Source of the DNA: an uncultured Roseburia sp.
GTDB taxonomy: Bacteria; Bacillota; Clostridia; Lachnospirales; Lachnospiraceae
Reading direction: 5' to 3'
Assembly: GCA_934309475.1 (NCBI GenBank)
Contig: CAKRDK010000001.1
Location: forward strand, 62,001-126,000
Length of the DNA: 64,000 nucleotides
Shown here one piece after another: positions 28,089-36,128 of this stretch; position 1 is the first letter of the stretch, and every line of letters starts with the position of its first letter. The notes under the pieces were generated by a model. The model saw only the letters and a program-made list of their open reading frames with translations, was not told the origin of the DNA and did not search any database. The position numbers and the translations under genes were made by a program.

Positions 28089-30954
28089 GAATATAAAAGA
28101 GTTTTTCAGGGGAATTTTAAAATCCAGACTGCTTGTAGTCGGAGTCTTTTTTCTGCTTCTGTTTGCAGTTATGATGGGAAGGGTTTTCATTCTCCAGGTC
28201 ATCAACGGGGAGTCGTATCAGGAAGATTATAAGTACAAGATTGTAAAAGAACGTACGTTGAGCAGTACCCGTGGAAATATCTATGACCGCGACGGCAATC
28301 TGTTAGCTTACAATGAACTTGCGTATTCCATCACCATTGAGGACAACGGAAGTTACGATTCCACAAAGGCAAAAAATATCGCACTGAATGCTGAAATCAA
28401 TCAGATTATACATGCCTTAGAGAACAATGGCGATGCTATTGATAACGATTTCGAAGTGACATTGAATGATAATAATGAGTATGAATTCAATGTGAGTGGA
28501 ACTGCGTGGAAGCGTTTTCTCGCGGATGTTTATGGTCAGAGTTCCTATGAAGACTTACAGAAGGACACCGATAATATGGCAGATAAATTAGGCTATACGC
28601 CGGCGGAAGCAACCGCTGACCAGGTTATGTCCTATCTGATTGAGACTAAGTTTGGTATTTCAGAAGATTATTCGAAACGTGAGGCATATCAGATTGCGGT
28701 CGTGCGCTATGGTATGTTTGAGAACAGTTACCAGAAATACATTTCAACTACGATTGCATCCAATGTTTCCGATGAGACGGTCGCCTACATGAGTGAACAT
28801 GCTTCGGAACTGCAAGGCGTGGAAGTCGTAGAAGATACAGTCCGGAAATACAACAACAGCAAGTATTTCGCATCTATCATCGGTTACACCGGAAAAATTT
28901 CTCAGGAAGAGTACGACACACTTTCTGAAAGTAATGACAGCTATACCTTAAATGATGTCATCGGAAAGGCCGGTATCGAGCAGTACATGGACGAGACCTT
29001 ACAGGGTGAAAAAGGTTATGAGAAGCTGTATGTCGATTACCTTGGAAAAGCGGTTGAAATCATCGACAGGGAAGAACCTTCTGCCGGTAATGACGTCTAT
29101 TTATCCATTAAATCGGACTTACAGATTGCAGCCTATGATTTGTTAGAGCAGGAGTTAGCAGGCATTGTCTACTCTAAGATTCAGAATGTGAAGAATTACG
29201 ATGCTTCCTCCGCAAGTTCGGCATCCGATTTGATTATTCCGATTGATGATGTCTACTTTGCACTGATTAACAATAATATTTTGGATTTGGAGCATTTTGC
29301 GGCAGAGGATGCGTCTGCTACGGAACAGGCTGTGGAGTCAGCATTTGAGATAAGGCAGCAGAAATCGTTAGCGATGGTATCCGCGGAACTGACCGGAGGT
29401 TCCACAACACCGTTTGGTAGTCTGAGTGAGGAGATGCAGGATTACATTACCTATGTCATTCAGATGTTAAAGGATGAGGATATTTTAGTTTCAAGTTCCA
29501 TCGACACCTCAGATGAGGTTTACCAGCAGTGGAAAAACGGAACTATCAGCACACAGGAATATCTAAATCACGCGATTTCGCAGAACTGGATTGATATCAC
29601 AGCATTTACGGTGGATGAAAAATATTCCGATTCCTCAGAAATATACGACGCACTTTGTAATTATATCTTGCAGGATATGGAAAGCAGCAGGGAATTTTCC
29701 AAGATTATTTATCAGTACATGATTCGGGATGATAATATATCTGGAACACAGCTTTGCCTGATTCTTTTCGACCAGGGTGTGTTAGCGTATGATGATGAAT
29801 CCATTTCTGCGTTACAGAATGGAAATATTTCAGCCTATGAATTTATTCGTCAGAAGATTAAAAACTTAGAGATTACACCGGCACAGCTGGCACTTGATCC
29901 GTGTACGGCGTCCTGTGTTATCACAGACACGAACACCGGAGAACTGTTAGCGCTGGTCTCTTATCCGGGATATGATAACAATAAGCTTGCAAACTCCGTT
30001 GACTCGGAATATTATGCATCTATCAACAGTGATTTGTCTAATCCGTTATACAACTATGCAACACAGCAGAGAACGGCACCAGGTTCTACGTTTAAGATGC
30101 TTTCTGCAACAGCAGGCCTTGCAGAAAATGTTATTTCAACAACAGAGACCATTCAGGATTTAGGAAAATACATGAACGTGGACAATGAACCGGAATGTTG
30201 GGCTTATCCGAATTCCACACATGGATTTATCAATGTTTCAGAAGCGCTGCGTGATTCCTGTAACTATTTCTTCTATGAAGTAGGTTATCGTCTTGCCACG
30301 AACAATTATCAGTCTGCATACAGTGATGAGAACGGTATTGCAAAGATTCAAAAATATGCAGACCTTTACGGCTTAGACGAGACAACCGGCATCGAAATTG
30401 CAGAAAATGACCCAAATGTGGCAGACTCTTATCCTGTCATGGCTGCGATTGGACAGAGTAATAACAACTATACCACCGTACAGATTTCCCGCTATGTGAC
30501 AGCAGTCGCAAACAGTGGAACGGTTTACAATTATACCTTATTGAATAAGGTGACAGATTCCGATGGCAATGTGTTGTCTACTTATACACCAACGGTTCGC
30601 AATACGATTGATGTGTTAAATACCGAGCAGTGGACAGCGATTCATTCCGGAATGCGTATGGTGGTAGAGAACTTAGAGTGCTTTGACGGATTTTCCATAG
30701 CAGTAGCCGGTAAGACCGGTACGGCACAGCAGGTTGCAACGCGCCCGAACCATGCTCTTTTTGTGGGATATGCACCATATGATAATCCGGAGGTTACGAT
30801 TGCAACACGTATTGCCTACGGATATACTTCACACAATGCGGCTGAGGTATCAAAAAATATTTTAGCGTACTATTTCGGCGTTGAGAGTGAAGAAGAACTC
30901 TTGAGTGGGCAGGCAGAGGATATCAATGGCTCCACAAACGGATTTACAGATTAG
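28081..30954 (+). CDS. mrdA: Penicillin-binding protein 2, peptidoglycan transpeptidase with large insert
   Basis: Class B PBP that cross-links peptidoglycan during elongation. The likely start is TTG at 28081 (AAAGGAG 11 bases upstream; upstream in-frame starts GTG 28069 and TTG 28048 exist), giving 957 residues. Order: one TM helix near residue 17-38, PBP dimer domain with TRGNIYDRDGNLLAYNEL, and transpeptidase domain with active-site PGSTFK, SCNYFF and AGKTGTAQQ. The usual length is 600-750; a poorly conserved helical, Ser/Asp-rich insert of about 240 residues lies between the start of the transpeptidase domain (LLEQELAGIV) and DPCTASCVITDTNTGE. minC follows after 22 bases. Confidence 0.94.
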   Translation: MFENIKEFFRGILKSRLLVVGVFFLLLFAVMMGRVFILQVINGESYQEDYKYKIVKERTLSSTRGNIYDRDGNLLAYNELAYSITIEDNGSYDSTKAKNIALNAEINQIIHALENNGDAIDNDFEVTLNDNNEYEFNVSGTAWKRFLADVYGQSSYEDLQKDTDNMADKLGYTPAEATADQVMSYLIETKFGISEDYSKREAYQIAVVRYGMFENSYQKYISTTIASNVSDETVAYMSEHASELQGVEVVEDTVRKYNNSKYFASIIGYTGKISQEEYDTLSESNDSYTLNDVIGKAGIEQYMDETLQGEKGYEKLYVDYLGKAVEIIDREEPSAGNDVYLSIKSDLQIAAYDLLEQELAGIVYSKIQNVKNYDASSASSASDLIIPIDDVYFALINNNILDLEHFAAEDASATEQAVESAFEIRQQKSLAMVSAELTGGSTTPFGSLSEEMQDYITYVIQMLKDEDILVSSSIDTSDEVYQQWKNGTISTQEYLNHAISQNWIDITAFTVDEKYSDSSEIYDALCNYILQDMESSREFSKIIYQYMIRDDNISGTQLCLILFDQGVLAYDDESISALQNGNISAYEFIRQKIKNLEITPAQLALDPCTASCVITDTNTGELLALVSYPGYDNNKLANSVDSEYYASINSDLSNPLYNYATQQRTAPGSTFKMLSATAGLAENVISTTETIQDLGKYMNVDNEPECWAYPNSTHGFINVSEALRDSCNYFFYEVGYRLATNNYQSAYSDENGIAKIQKYADLYGLDETTGIEIAENDPNVADSYPVMAAIGQSNNNYTTVQISRYVTAVANSGTVYNYTLLNKVTDSDGNVLSTYTPTVRNTIDVLNTEQWTAIHSGMRMVVENLECFDGFSIAVAGKTGTAQQVATRPNHALFVGYAPYDNPEVTIATRIAYGYTSHNAAEVSKNILAYYFGVESEEELLSGQAEDINGSTNGFTD

Positions 30955-30976
30955 TAGAGAAGGAAGGCGTCGTTCT

Positions 30977-31684
30977 ATGAATAAGCAGGCAGTTATTATA
31001 AAAAGTGAAAAGAGTGGGATTCATCTGATTTTAGATGAAGACCTCTCCTTTCCGGCATTGTTAGAAGAAATTATCCAGAAATTCAAAGATTCCGAAAAGT
31101 TTTTCAAAAATGCAAAAGTTTCGATTTCTTTCGGAGGTCGAAATTTATCGGAAGATGAAGAAAATCAAATTGTCAATGCCATTATGCAGCATACATCGGT
31201 TCGGATTCTTTGTATCCTAGATCATAATGCACTTTTAGATGAAGTAATTCGCAAAAGAACACAGGAACTTCTGCAACCAGTTGTTGCAAAAGAACCTGAA
31301 AAAGTGCATAATAGAAGTAGTATTTACCGTGGTTCCCTACGAAAGAACCAGGTACTCGAATCAAAGGAGAATCTCTTAATTTTAGGGGATGTTCCGGAGA
31401 GTGCAACGGTAATTGCCTATGGGGATGTCATCGTGATGGGTTCCCTTTATGGCAATGTGCAGGCAGGAGCAGATGAAGACATGGATGCATGTATTACCGC
31501 AACCCATTTTGCTCCGGGGAAACTTATGATTGGCTCTGTCTGTTATGAAGAAAAAGCCGTCAGAGGCGGTTTGTTTGCACGCAAAAATAAGAATAAGACT
31601 CCAGAAGCAAAGGCAGCCTTTGTTTCCGAGGGGATTATTAATATAGTGCCTTTAGAGGAGTATGATTTTTCGAAAAAGGCTTGA
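30977..31684 (+). CDS. minC: Septum-site determining protein MinC
   Basis: FtsZ antagonist that blocks polar septa together with MinD. From the ATG at 30977 (AGAAGGAAGG upstream; an ATG at 30905 lies within the PBP2 gene) it encodes 235 residues. The N-terminal domain (about 1-100) is followed by a linker and the C-terminal beta-helix with VLESKENLLILGDVPES and VIVMGSLYGNVQAGA, the MinC_C pattern that dimerises and binds MinD. It lies directly before minD and minE. Confidence 0.94.
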   Translation: MNKQAVIIKSEKSGIHLILDEDLSFPALLEEIIQKFKDSEKFFKNAKVSISFGGRNLSEDEENQIVNAIMQHTSVRILCILDHNALLDEVIRKRTQELLQPVVAKEPEKVHNRSSIYRGSLRKNQVLESKENLLILGDVPESATVIAYGDVIVMGSLYGNVQAGADEDMDACITATHFAPGKLMIGSVCYEEKAVRGGLFARKNKNKTPEAKAAFVSEGIINIVPLEEYDFSKKA

Positions 31685-31706
31685 ATTTAACAGGAGGTCA
31701 TTCTTG

Positions 31707-32507
31707 ATGAGTGAAGTAATCACATTCACATCAGGTAAAGGCGGCGTTGGGAAGACAACTACAACAGCTAACGTCGGTGTAGGACTTTCACAGTTAGATA
31801 AAAAAGTCGTGTTGGTGGATACTGACATTGGCTTAAGGAATCTGGATGTAGTTATGGGACTTGAGAATCGCATCTTGTATCATCTGCTCGATGTGTTATC
31901 CGGAAAGTGCCGGTTAAAGCAGGCTCTGATTCGGGACTGGCAGAATGAGAATTTATTCATCATTCCATCCCCGTTAAAAACTCGCGGGTATAAAGTAACC
32001 CCGGAACAGATGAAGCATTTTACAGATGAATTGCGGGAAATGTTCGATTACATATTAATTGACAGCCCGGCAGGAATTGAGGAAGGATTTTATAATGCCA
32101 TTGCAGGCGCAGACCGTGCCATTGTCGTTACAACCCCTCATATTGCGGCAATTCATGATGCAGATCAGGTGTTACAATGCCTGAAGGAGGAAAAAGTTCC
32201 GAAAGTAGAACTCTTGCTGAACCGTTACCAGGCTAAAATGGTAAAAAACGGAGACATGCTTTCAAAAGATGATATTTGTGAACTGTTACAGGTGCCATTG
32301 ATTGGAACGATACCGGAAGATACACAAATCGTCATTGCCCAGAATCACGGGGAAAGCGTGATGAACAAACGAACCGATGCGAAGGAAGCTTATCGCAGCT
32401 TATGTCTTTCCATTCTTGGACGCCCCGAAGAGACGGCGTCAAAACGTGAAATGAAGGTAAATTTCTTTTCTGTTTTCCAAAGAAGAAAGGAAGGGCAGCT
32501 GACATGA
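31707..32507 (+). CDS. minD: Septum-site determining ATPase MinD
   Basis: ParA-type ATPase that recruits MinC to the membrane. The 266-residue protein has the deviant Walker A FTSGKGGVGKTTTTANVG, VVLVDTDIGLRNLDVVMGLE and DYILIDSPAGIEEGF. The C-terminal tail MKVNFFSVFQRRKEG can form the short amphipathic membrane-targeting helix. The ATG at 31707 has AGGAGG 9 bases upstream. It overlaps minE by 4 bases (ATGA). Confidence 0.97.
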   Translation: MSEVITFTSGKGGVGKTTTTANVGVGLSQLDKKVVLVDTDIGLRNLDVVMGLENRILYHLLDVLSGKCRLKQALIRDWQNENLFIIPSPLKTRGYKVTPEQMKHFTDELREMFDYILIDSPAGIEEGFYNAIAGADRAIVVTTPHIAAIHDADQVLQCLKEEKVPKVELLLNRYQAKMVKNGDMLSKDDICELLQVPLIGTIPEDTQIVIAQNHGESVMNKRTDAKEAYRSLCLSILGRPEETASKREMKVNFFSVFQRRKEGQLT

Positions 32508-32701
32508 AATCTATTGATTTGAAATCAGGTGAGATTGCAAAGGAGCGTTTGCGGGTTATGTTCAAGCAGGAGCATAATCTGTTAGATGAAGAGACCATGG
32601 AACTTGTGCAAGCCGAGATTGGACAGCTTGTGACCAGATATTTAGACATGGATCCCGACAATCTTGAAATCAAAGTGGTACTAAAAGAGAAGAGAGCATA
32701 A
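32504..32701 (+). CDS. minE: Cell division topological specificity factor MinE, short form
   Basis: Drives MinD release and Min oscillation. Only 65 residues against 85-90 usually. The anti-MinCD helix is clear (GEIAKERLRVMFKQE, residues 9-23) and the first part of the topological domain is present (VTRYLDMDPDNLEIKVVL). Two parts appear missing: the hydrophobic N-terminal membrane-targeting helix (replaced by MKSIDLKS) and the final beta strand. Position directly after minD, with a 4-base overlap, makes the identity secure. Confidence 0.9.
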   Translation: MKSIDLKSGEIAKERLRVMFKQEHNLLDEETMELVQAEIGQLVTRYLDMDPDNLEIKVVLKEKRA

Positions 32702-32702
32702 C

Positions 32703-33812
32703 ATGTTAAAACAATATAAGATAAAAAATTATCGTTTTCAATTAATTTTATTGATTGGCATTTTGTCTGTCCTCGGTATCCTCTTAGTGGGAAGCGCAAA
32801 GCCGGCGATGCAGACAAAGCAGATTATAGGTGTTGTCAGTGGTTTTATCATTATGACCATTGTATCTATGATAGATTACAATTTTATTTTGAAATTTTCC
32901 TGGATTTTTTATTTTGGAATGATTGGACTTTTAGTTCTTGTCAAACTTCCGGGCGTTGGAAAGACGACCGGTGGTGCGCAGAGATGGATTAATATTGGCG
33001 GATTTCAGTTCCAGCCTTCGGAGTTGGCGAAGATATTGCTGATTTTATTCTTTGCGTATTTTTTCATGAAACATGAAGAAGATTTGAATACGCCGAAAGT
33101 TATTTTTCTGTCACTGCTCTTAGCAGGAATTCCGCTGGTGCTGATTTTGACGCAGCCAGCATTGTCAACTACAATTTGTTCCACATTAATTTTTATTACC
33201 CTCTTGTTTGTAGCTGGATTAAGTTATAAAATAGTAGCATGGGTATTGGCAATTTGTCTGCCGACAGGTATCATTGGGTTTGTTTTAATGATTAAGGGAA
33301 AGATTCCTTTTATTAAGAGTTACCAGATTGGACGAATTATGGCGTGGCTTTACCCGGATGATTATCCGGATCTTGCCTACCAGCAGCAGAATTCCATTAT
33401 GGCAATTGGTTCAGGTCAGCTCTTTGGAAAGGGATTGAATAATACAGCCGCCACGTCTGTTAAGAATGGTAATTTTATTTTAGAGTCCCAGACAGACTTT
33501 ATCTATGCAGTTGCCGGGGAAGAACTTGGTTTTATCGGCACGGCCGCCATCATTCTGTTATTGCTTTTTTTGACGATTGAGTGTATATTAATTGCCAGGA
33601 AAGCGAAAGACTTAAGTGGGAAGCTGATTTGCTGCGGAGTTGCCGCGCTGATTGGTTTCCAGAGTACCATCAACATCTTTGTGGCAACAGGGCTTTTCCC
33701 AAATACAGGTATTCCATTACCGTTTATCAGTTATGGATTAACATCCTTGTGGTCGTTATATATTGGGATGGGGCTCGTCTTAAATGTCGGACTTCAGCCA
33801 AAAAAATTCTAG
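32703..33812 (+). CDS. rodA: RodA/FtsW/SpoVE family peptidoglycan polymerase
   Basis: SEDS glycosyltransferase that polymerises lipid II with a class B PBP. The 369-residue protein has about ten membrane helices and SEDS signatures: GAQRWINIGGFQFQPSELAK near residue 88-107, and near the C-terminus GLFPNTGIPLPFISYGLTSL. Membership of a cluster with mreBCD and PBP2 supports the RodA assignment over FtsW. It is 1 base after minE. Confidence 0.93.
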   Translation: MLKQYKIKNYRFQLILLIGILSVLGILLVGSAKPAMQTKQIIGVVSGFIIMTIVSMIDYNFILKFSWIFYFGMIGLLVLVKLPGVGKTTGGAQRWINIGGFQFQPSELAKILLILFFAYFFMKHEEDLNTPKVIFLSLLLAGIPLVLILTQPALSTTICSTLIFITLLFVAGLSYKIVAWVLAICLPTGIIGFVLMIKGKIPFIKSYQIGRIMAWLYPDDYPDLAYQQQNSIMAIGSGQLFGKGLNNTAATSVKNGNFILESQTDFIYAVAGEELGFIGTAAIILLLLFLTIECILIARKAKDLSGKLICCGVAALIGFQSTINIFVATGLFPNTGIPLPFISYGLTSLWSLYIGMGLVLNVGLQPKKF

Positions 33813-33830
33813 GAAAGGATATGGGATGAG

Positions 33831-34226
33831 ATGAACATCGGATTAATTGCACACGATTCAAAAAAGAAACTGATGCAGAATTTTTGTATTGCGTATCGCG
33901 GTATCTTATGCAAAAATGAATTATTTGCAACAGGTACAACAGGAAGATTGATAGAAGAGGTAGCAAACTTAAATATTCACAAGTATTTAGCAGGTCACTT
34001 AGGAGGCGCACAGCAGTTAGGTGCACAGATTGAACATAATGAGATTGACCTTGTTATCTTTTTGCGTGATCCGCTTACGCCAAAGTCACATGAGCCGGAC
34101 GTGAACAGTGTCGTTCAGCTATGCGATATGCATAATATTCCACTTGCAACCAACCTTGCAACAGCAGAACTGCTGATTAAATCTTTAGACAGAGGAGATT
34201 TAGAGTGGCGTGAAATGTATAAGTAA
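33831..34226 (+). CDS. mgsA: Methylglyoxal synthase
   Basis: Converts dihydroxyacetone phosphate to methylglyoxal and phosphate, a bypass of lower glycolysis. The 131-residue protein has the phosphate-binding TGTTGRLIEE near residue 40, GGAQQLGAQIEHNEID near 62-77, and the catalytic-Asp region VIFLRDPLTPKSHEPD near 80-97. It lies between rodA and the carboxypeptidase gene, overlapping the latter by 17 bases; linkage of mgsA to the mre/min cluster is frequent in Clostridia. Confidence 0.96.
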   Translation: MNIGLIAHDSKKKLMQNFCIAYRGILCKNELFATGTTGRLIEEVANLNIHKYLAGHLGGAQQLGAQIEHNEIDLVIFLRDPLTPKSHEPDVNSVVQLCDMHNIPLATNLATAELLIKSLDRGDLEWREMYK

Positions 34227-35193
34227 GAGAAAACTGCTATGCTGTATGGGCATAGCAGCTATTTTTATATCCGGCTGCGGGAATGGCGCAGCAAATTTAA
34301 GCCAGGCATATGATGTCTATGAGACGGGAAAAACGGTTGGAATTTCTACGACTGCGTCAGAAGATGTCTCGTATTTTGCAGACAATCTCTGTGTTTCAGA
34401 GGATACCGAGATTGGAACGGATGCAACGGATTCGGGTGTTGCGGAGGGGGCAGGTGTTTTCAATCTTGCCACCAACACCGTCACGTATGCAAAGAATCTG
34501 TATGAGAAACTGTATCCGGCAAGTACGACAAAGATTTTGACGGCTTATATTGCCTTAAAATACTGTGATTTAAACGAGATGGTTACGGTGAGTGAAAATG
34601 CGGCAAATCAGTCCGCAGATTCCTCTGTCTGTGGTGTGAATGCCGGAGATGTGATTTCCATGCGCTATCTTTTGTATGGTCTTATGCTGCGAAGTGGAAA
34701 TGACGCAGCCATTGCCATTGCAGAGCATATCTCAGGGGACACCGACAGTTTTGCAGCTTTAATGAACCAGGAGGCGAAAGCACTTGGTGCCACCAATTCG
34801 AATTTTGTGAACCCGAATGGGCTTCCGGATGAGAATCACTATACGACTATCTACGATATGTATCTGATTTTTCAGGCGGCCCTGCAGAATCAGACGTTTG
34901 TAGACATTATCAGTACACAGTCCATGGATGTCACTTATTATGACAGAAATGGGGAAGCGGTCTCCCAGAACTGGAGTAACACGAACCAGTATTTACTTGG
35001 AAAACAGACTGCACCGGACGGTATTACGGTTGTAGGCGGGAAGACCGGAACAACGGGTGACGCCGGTTATTGCCTGGTACTGTATTCTTACAATGCAGAA
35101 AATCAGCCGATTATCTCCATTGTATTCAAAGCGGATTGCAAATCCAACCTTTATCTTTTGATGAATGAGATGCTTGCGGGATATACAAATTAG
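34210..35193 (+). CDS. D-alanyl-D-alanine carboxypeptidase, lipoprotein form
   Basis: Class C low-molecular-weight PBP that trims pentapeptide stems. The 327-residue protein has all three motifs: SxxK in YPASTTKILTAY, SxN in RSGNDAAIAIAEH, and KTG in VGGKTGTTGDAG. The GTG start at 34210 gives a signal peptide ending in a lipobox-like FISGC (Cys near residue 23), so membrane anchoring at the N-terminus is likely. The protein stops soon after the catalytic domain and lacks the C-terminal beta domain of DacA/DacF. It overlaps mgsA by 17 bases. Confidence 0.92.
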   Translation: MKCISKRKLLCCMGIAAIFISGCGNGAANLSQAYDVYETGKTVGISTTASEDVSYFADNLCVSEDTEIGTDATDSGVAEGAGVFNLATNTVTYAKNLYEKLYPASTTKILTAYIALKYCDLNEMVTVSENAANQSADSSVCGVNAGDVISMRYLLYGLMLRSGNDAAIAIAEHISGDTDSFAALMNQEAKALGATNSNFVNPNGLPDENHYTTIYDMYLIFQAALQNQTFVDIISTQSMDVTYYDRNGEAVSQNWSNTNQYLLGKQTAPDGITVVGGKTGTTGDAGYCLVLYSYNAENQPIISIVFKADCKSNLYLLMNEMLAGYTN

Positions 35194-35202
35194 CGGTATA
35201 AT
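35174..35202 (+). promoter_or_regulatory. Promoter of the small P-loop gene
   Basis: TTGCGG (35174-35179), a 17-base spacer and TATAAT (35197-35202). The -35 lies inside the end of the carboxypeptidase gene. An 8-bp inverted repeat TATATTGT/ACAATATA (35229-35251) lies in the leader. Confidence 0.7.
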
Positions 35203-35271
35203 GAACCTATAAAACTCAATTTTTTATCTATATTGTATATGTAACAATATACAGATTAGGAGGAAATGGCG

Positions 35272-35694
35272 ATGATAGAGATTATTTCAGGCATTAAGGG
35301 AAAAGGTAAGACAAAGGAATTGTTAGGAAAAGTCAATTCGGCTGTGGAAGGCGCATCTGGAAATATCGTATATTTAGATAAGAGCCAGAAACACATGTAT
35401 GAATTGAATAACAAAGTACGACTGATTAATGTAGTTGATTATCCGATTTCAAACTGCGATGAATTTTTAGGATTCATCTGTGGCATCGTATCTCAGGACA
35501 ATGATTTAGAGGAGATGTATCTTGACAGTTTTCTGACGATTGCCTCGATTGCATCTGCAGATGATATCCGCCACGCCATTGAAAAGTTAGACGTTATCAG
35601 CGAGAAATTCAACGTGAAATTCGTGTTAAGTATCTCGCAGGATGAATCAGAATTGCCGGAATGTGCAAAGGCAAAAATTGCTATTTCTTTATAA
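35272..35694 (+). CDS. Small uncharacterised P-loop protein
   Basis: Function not recognised. From ATG 35272 (AGGAGG 8 bases upstream; the ATG at 35266 is too close to it) it encodes 140 residues. The N-terminus MIEIISGIKGKGKTKELLGK contains a Walker-A-like loop (GxKGxGKT). A hydrophobic strand with a trailing acidic pair (FVLSISQDESELPE) lies near the C-terminus and might serve as Walker B. There is no membrane segment. It has its own consensus-like promoter and a strong terminator, so it is a monocistronic unit. I recall similar small Clostridia proteins carrying unreliable labels such as PilT. Confidence 0.8.
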   Translation: MIEIISGIKGKGKTKELLGKVNSAVEGASGNIVYLDKSQKHMYELNNKVRLINVVDYPISNCDEFLGFICGIVSQDNDLEEMYLDSFLTIASIASADDIRHAIEKLDVISEKFNVKFVLSISQDESELPECAKAKIAISL

Positions 35695-35710
35695 TCAGAT
35701 TTTTTACAAA

Positions 35711-35742
35711 GGGAGAGTTACAGAAATGACTCTCCCTTTTTC
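35711..35742 (+). terminator. Intrinsic terminator after the P-loop gene
   Basis: GGGAGAGT (35711-35718) pairs with ACTCTCCC (35729-35736), followed by TTTTTCC. It also lies just beyond the stop of the convergent DUF378 gene. Confidence 0.85.
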
Positions 35743-35750
35743 CTGCTCCT

Positions 35751-35963
35751 TTACGCCTCATCCATGGAACGGATGCGACCGTAGGTGCTGATTAGATACA
35801 GACCGCCAATTCCGACAAGAGCGTAGATAATTCGTGATAGCCATGACATGCTGCCAAAAAGAAATGCAACAAGGTCAAAACGGAAAAAGCCAATCAGCCC
35901 CCAGTTGATAGCACCGATGATAACTAAAGTTAACAGGGTATAGTCTAACCATTTTGTATTCAT
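35751..35963 (-). CDS. DUF378 small membrane protein
   Basis: Two-helix membrane protein of unknown role. From the ATG at 35963 (AGGAGG 7 bases upstream) it encodes 70 residues: helix 1 LDYTLLTLVIIGAINWGLIG, then FFRFDLVAFLFG, and helix 2 RIIYALVGIGGLYLI. The AINWGLIGFFxFDLVAxLFG pattern is the DUF378 (YuzA-like) signature. It stands alone on the minus strand between plus-strand units. Confidence 0.9.
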   Translation of the reverse strand: MNTKWLDYTLLTLVIIGAINWGLIGFFRFDLVAFLFGSMSWLSRIIYALVGIGGLYLISTYGRIRSMDEA

Positions 35964-36065
35964 AATGAACCTCCTATCGTAAGCAAATTTATACTTTGAT
36001 ACGCTCTTAACTATTGTGAGCACATTTTACGAAATTATTCGTCAAAAATAATTTGGTGCAAAAGT

Positions 36066-36094
36066 TGTGTTATGCCGCCGAAAATGGTAAAATA
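36066..36094 (+). promoter_or_regulatory. Promoter of the HlyD-like / sepF gene run
   Basis: TTGTGT (36066-36071), 17-base spacer, TAAAAT (36089-36094). It is the only clear promoter seen before the run that continues to lspA. Confidence 0.6.
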
Positions 36095-36128
36095 GGAGTG
36101 TTGAATAAAAAAAAGGTGGTTCATTTTT

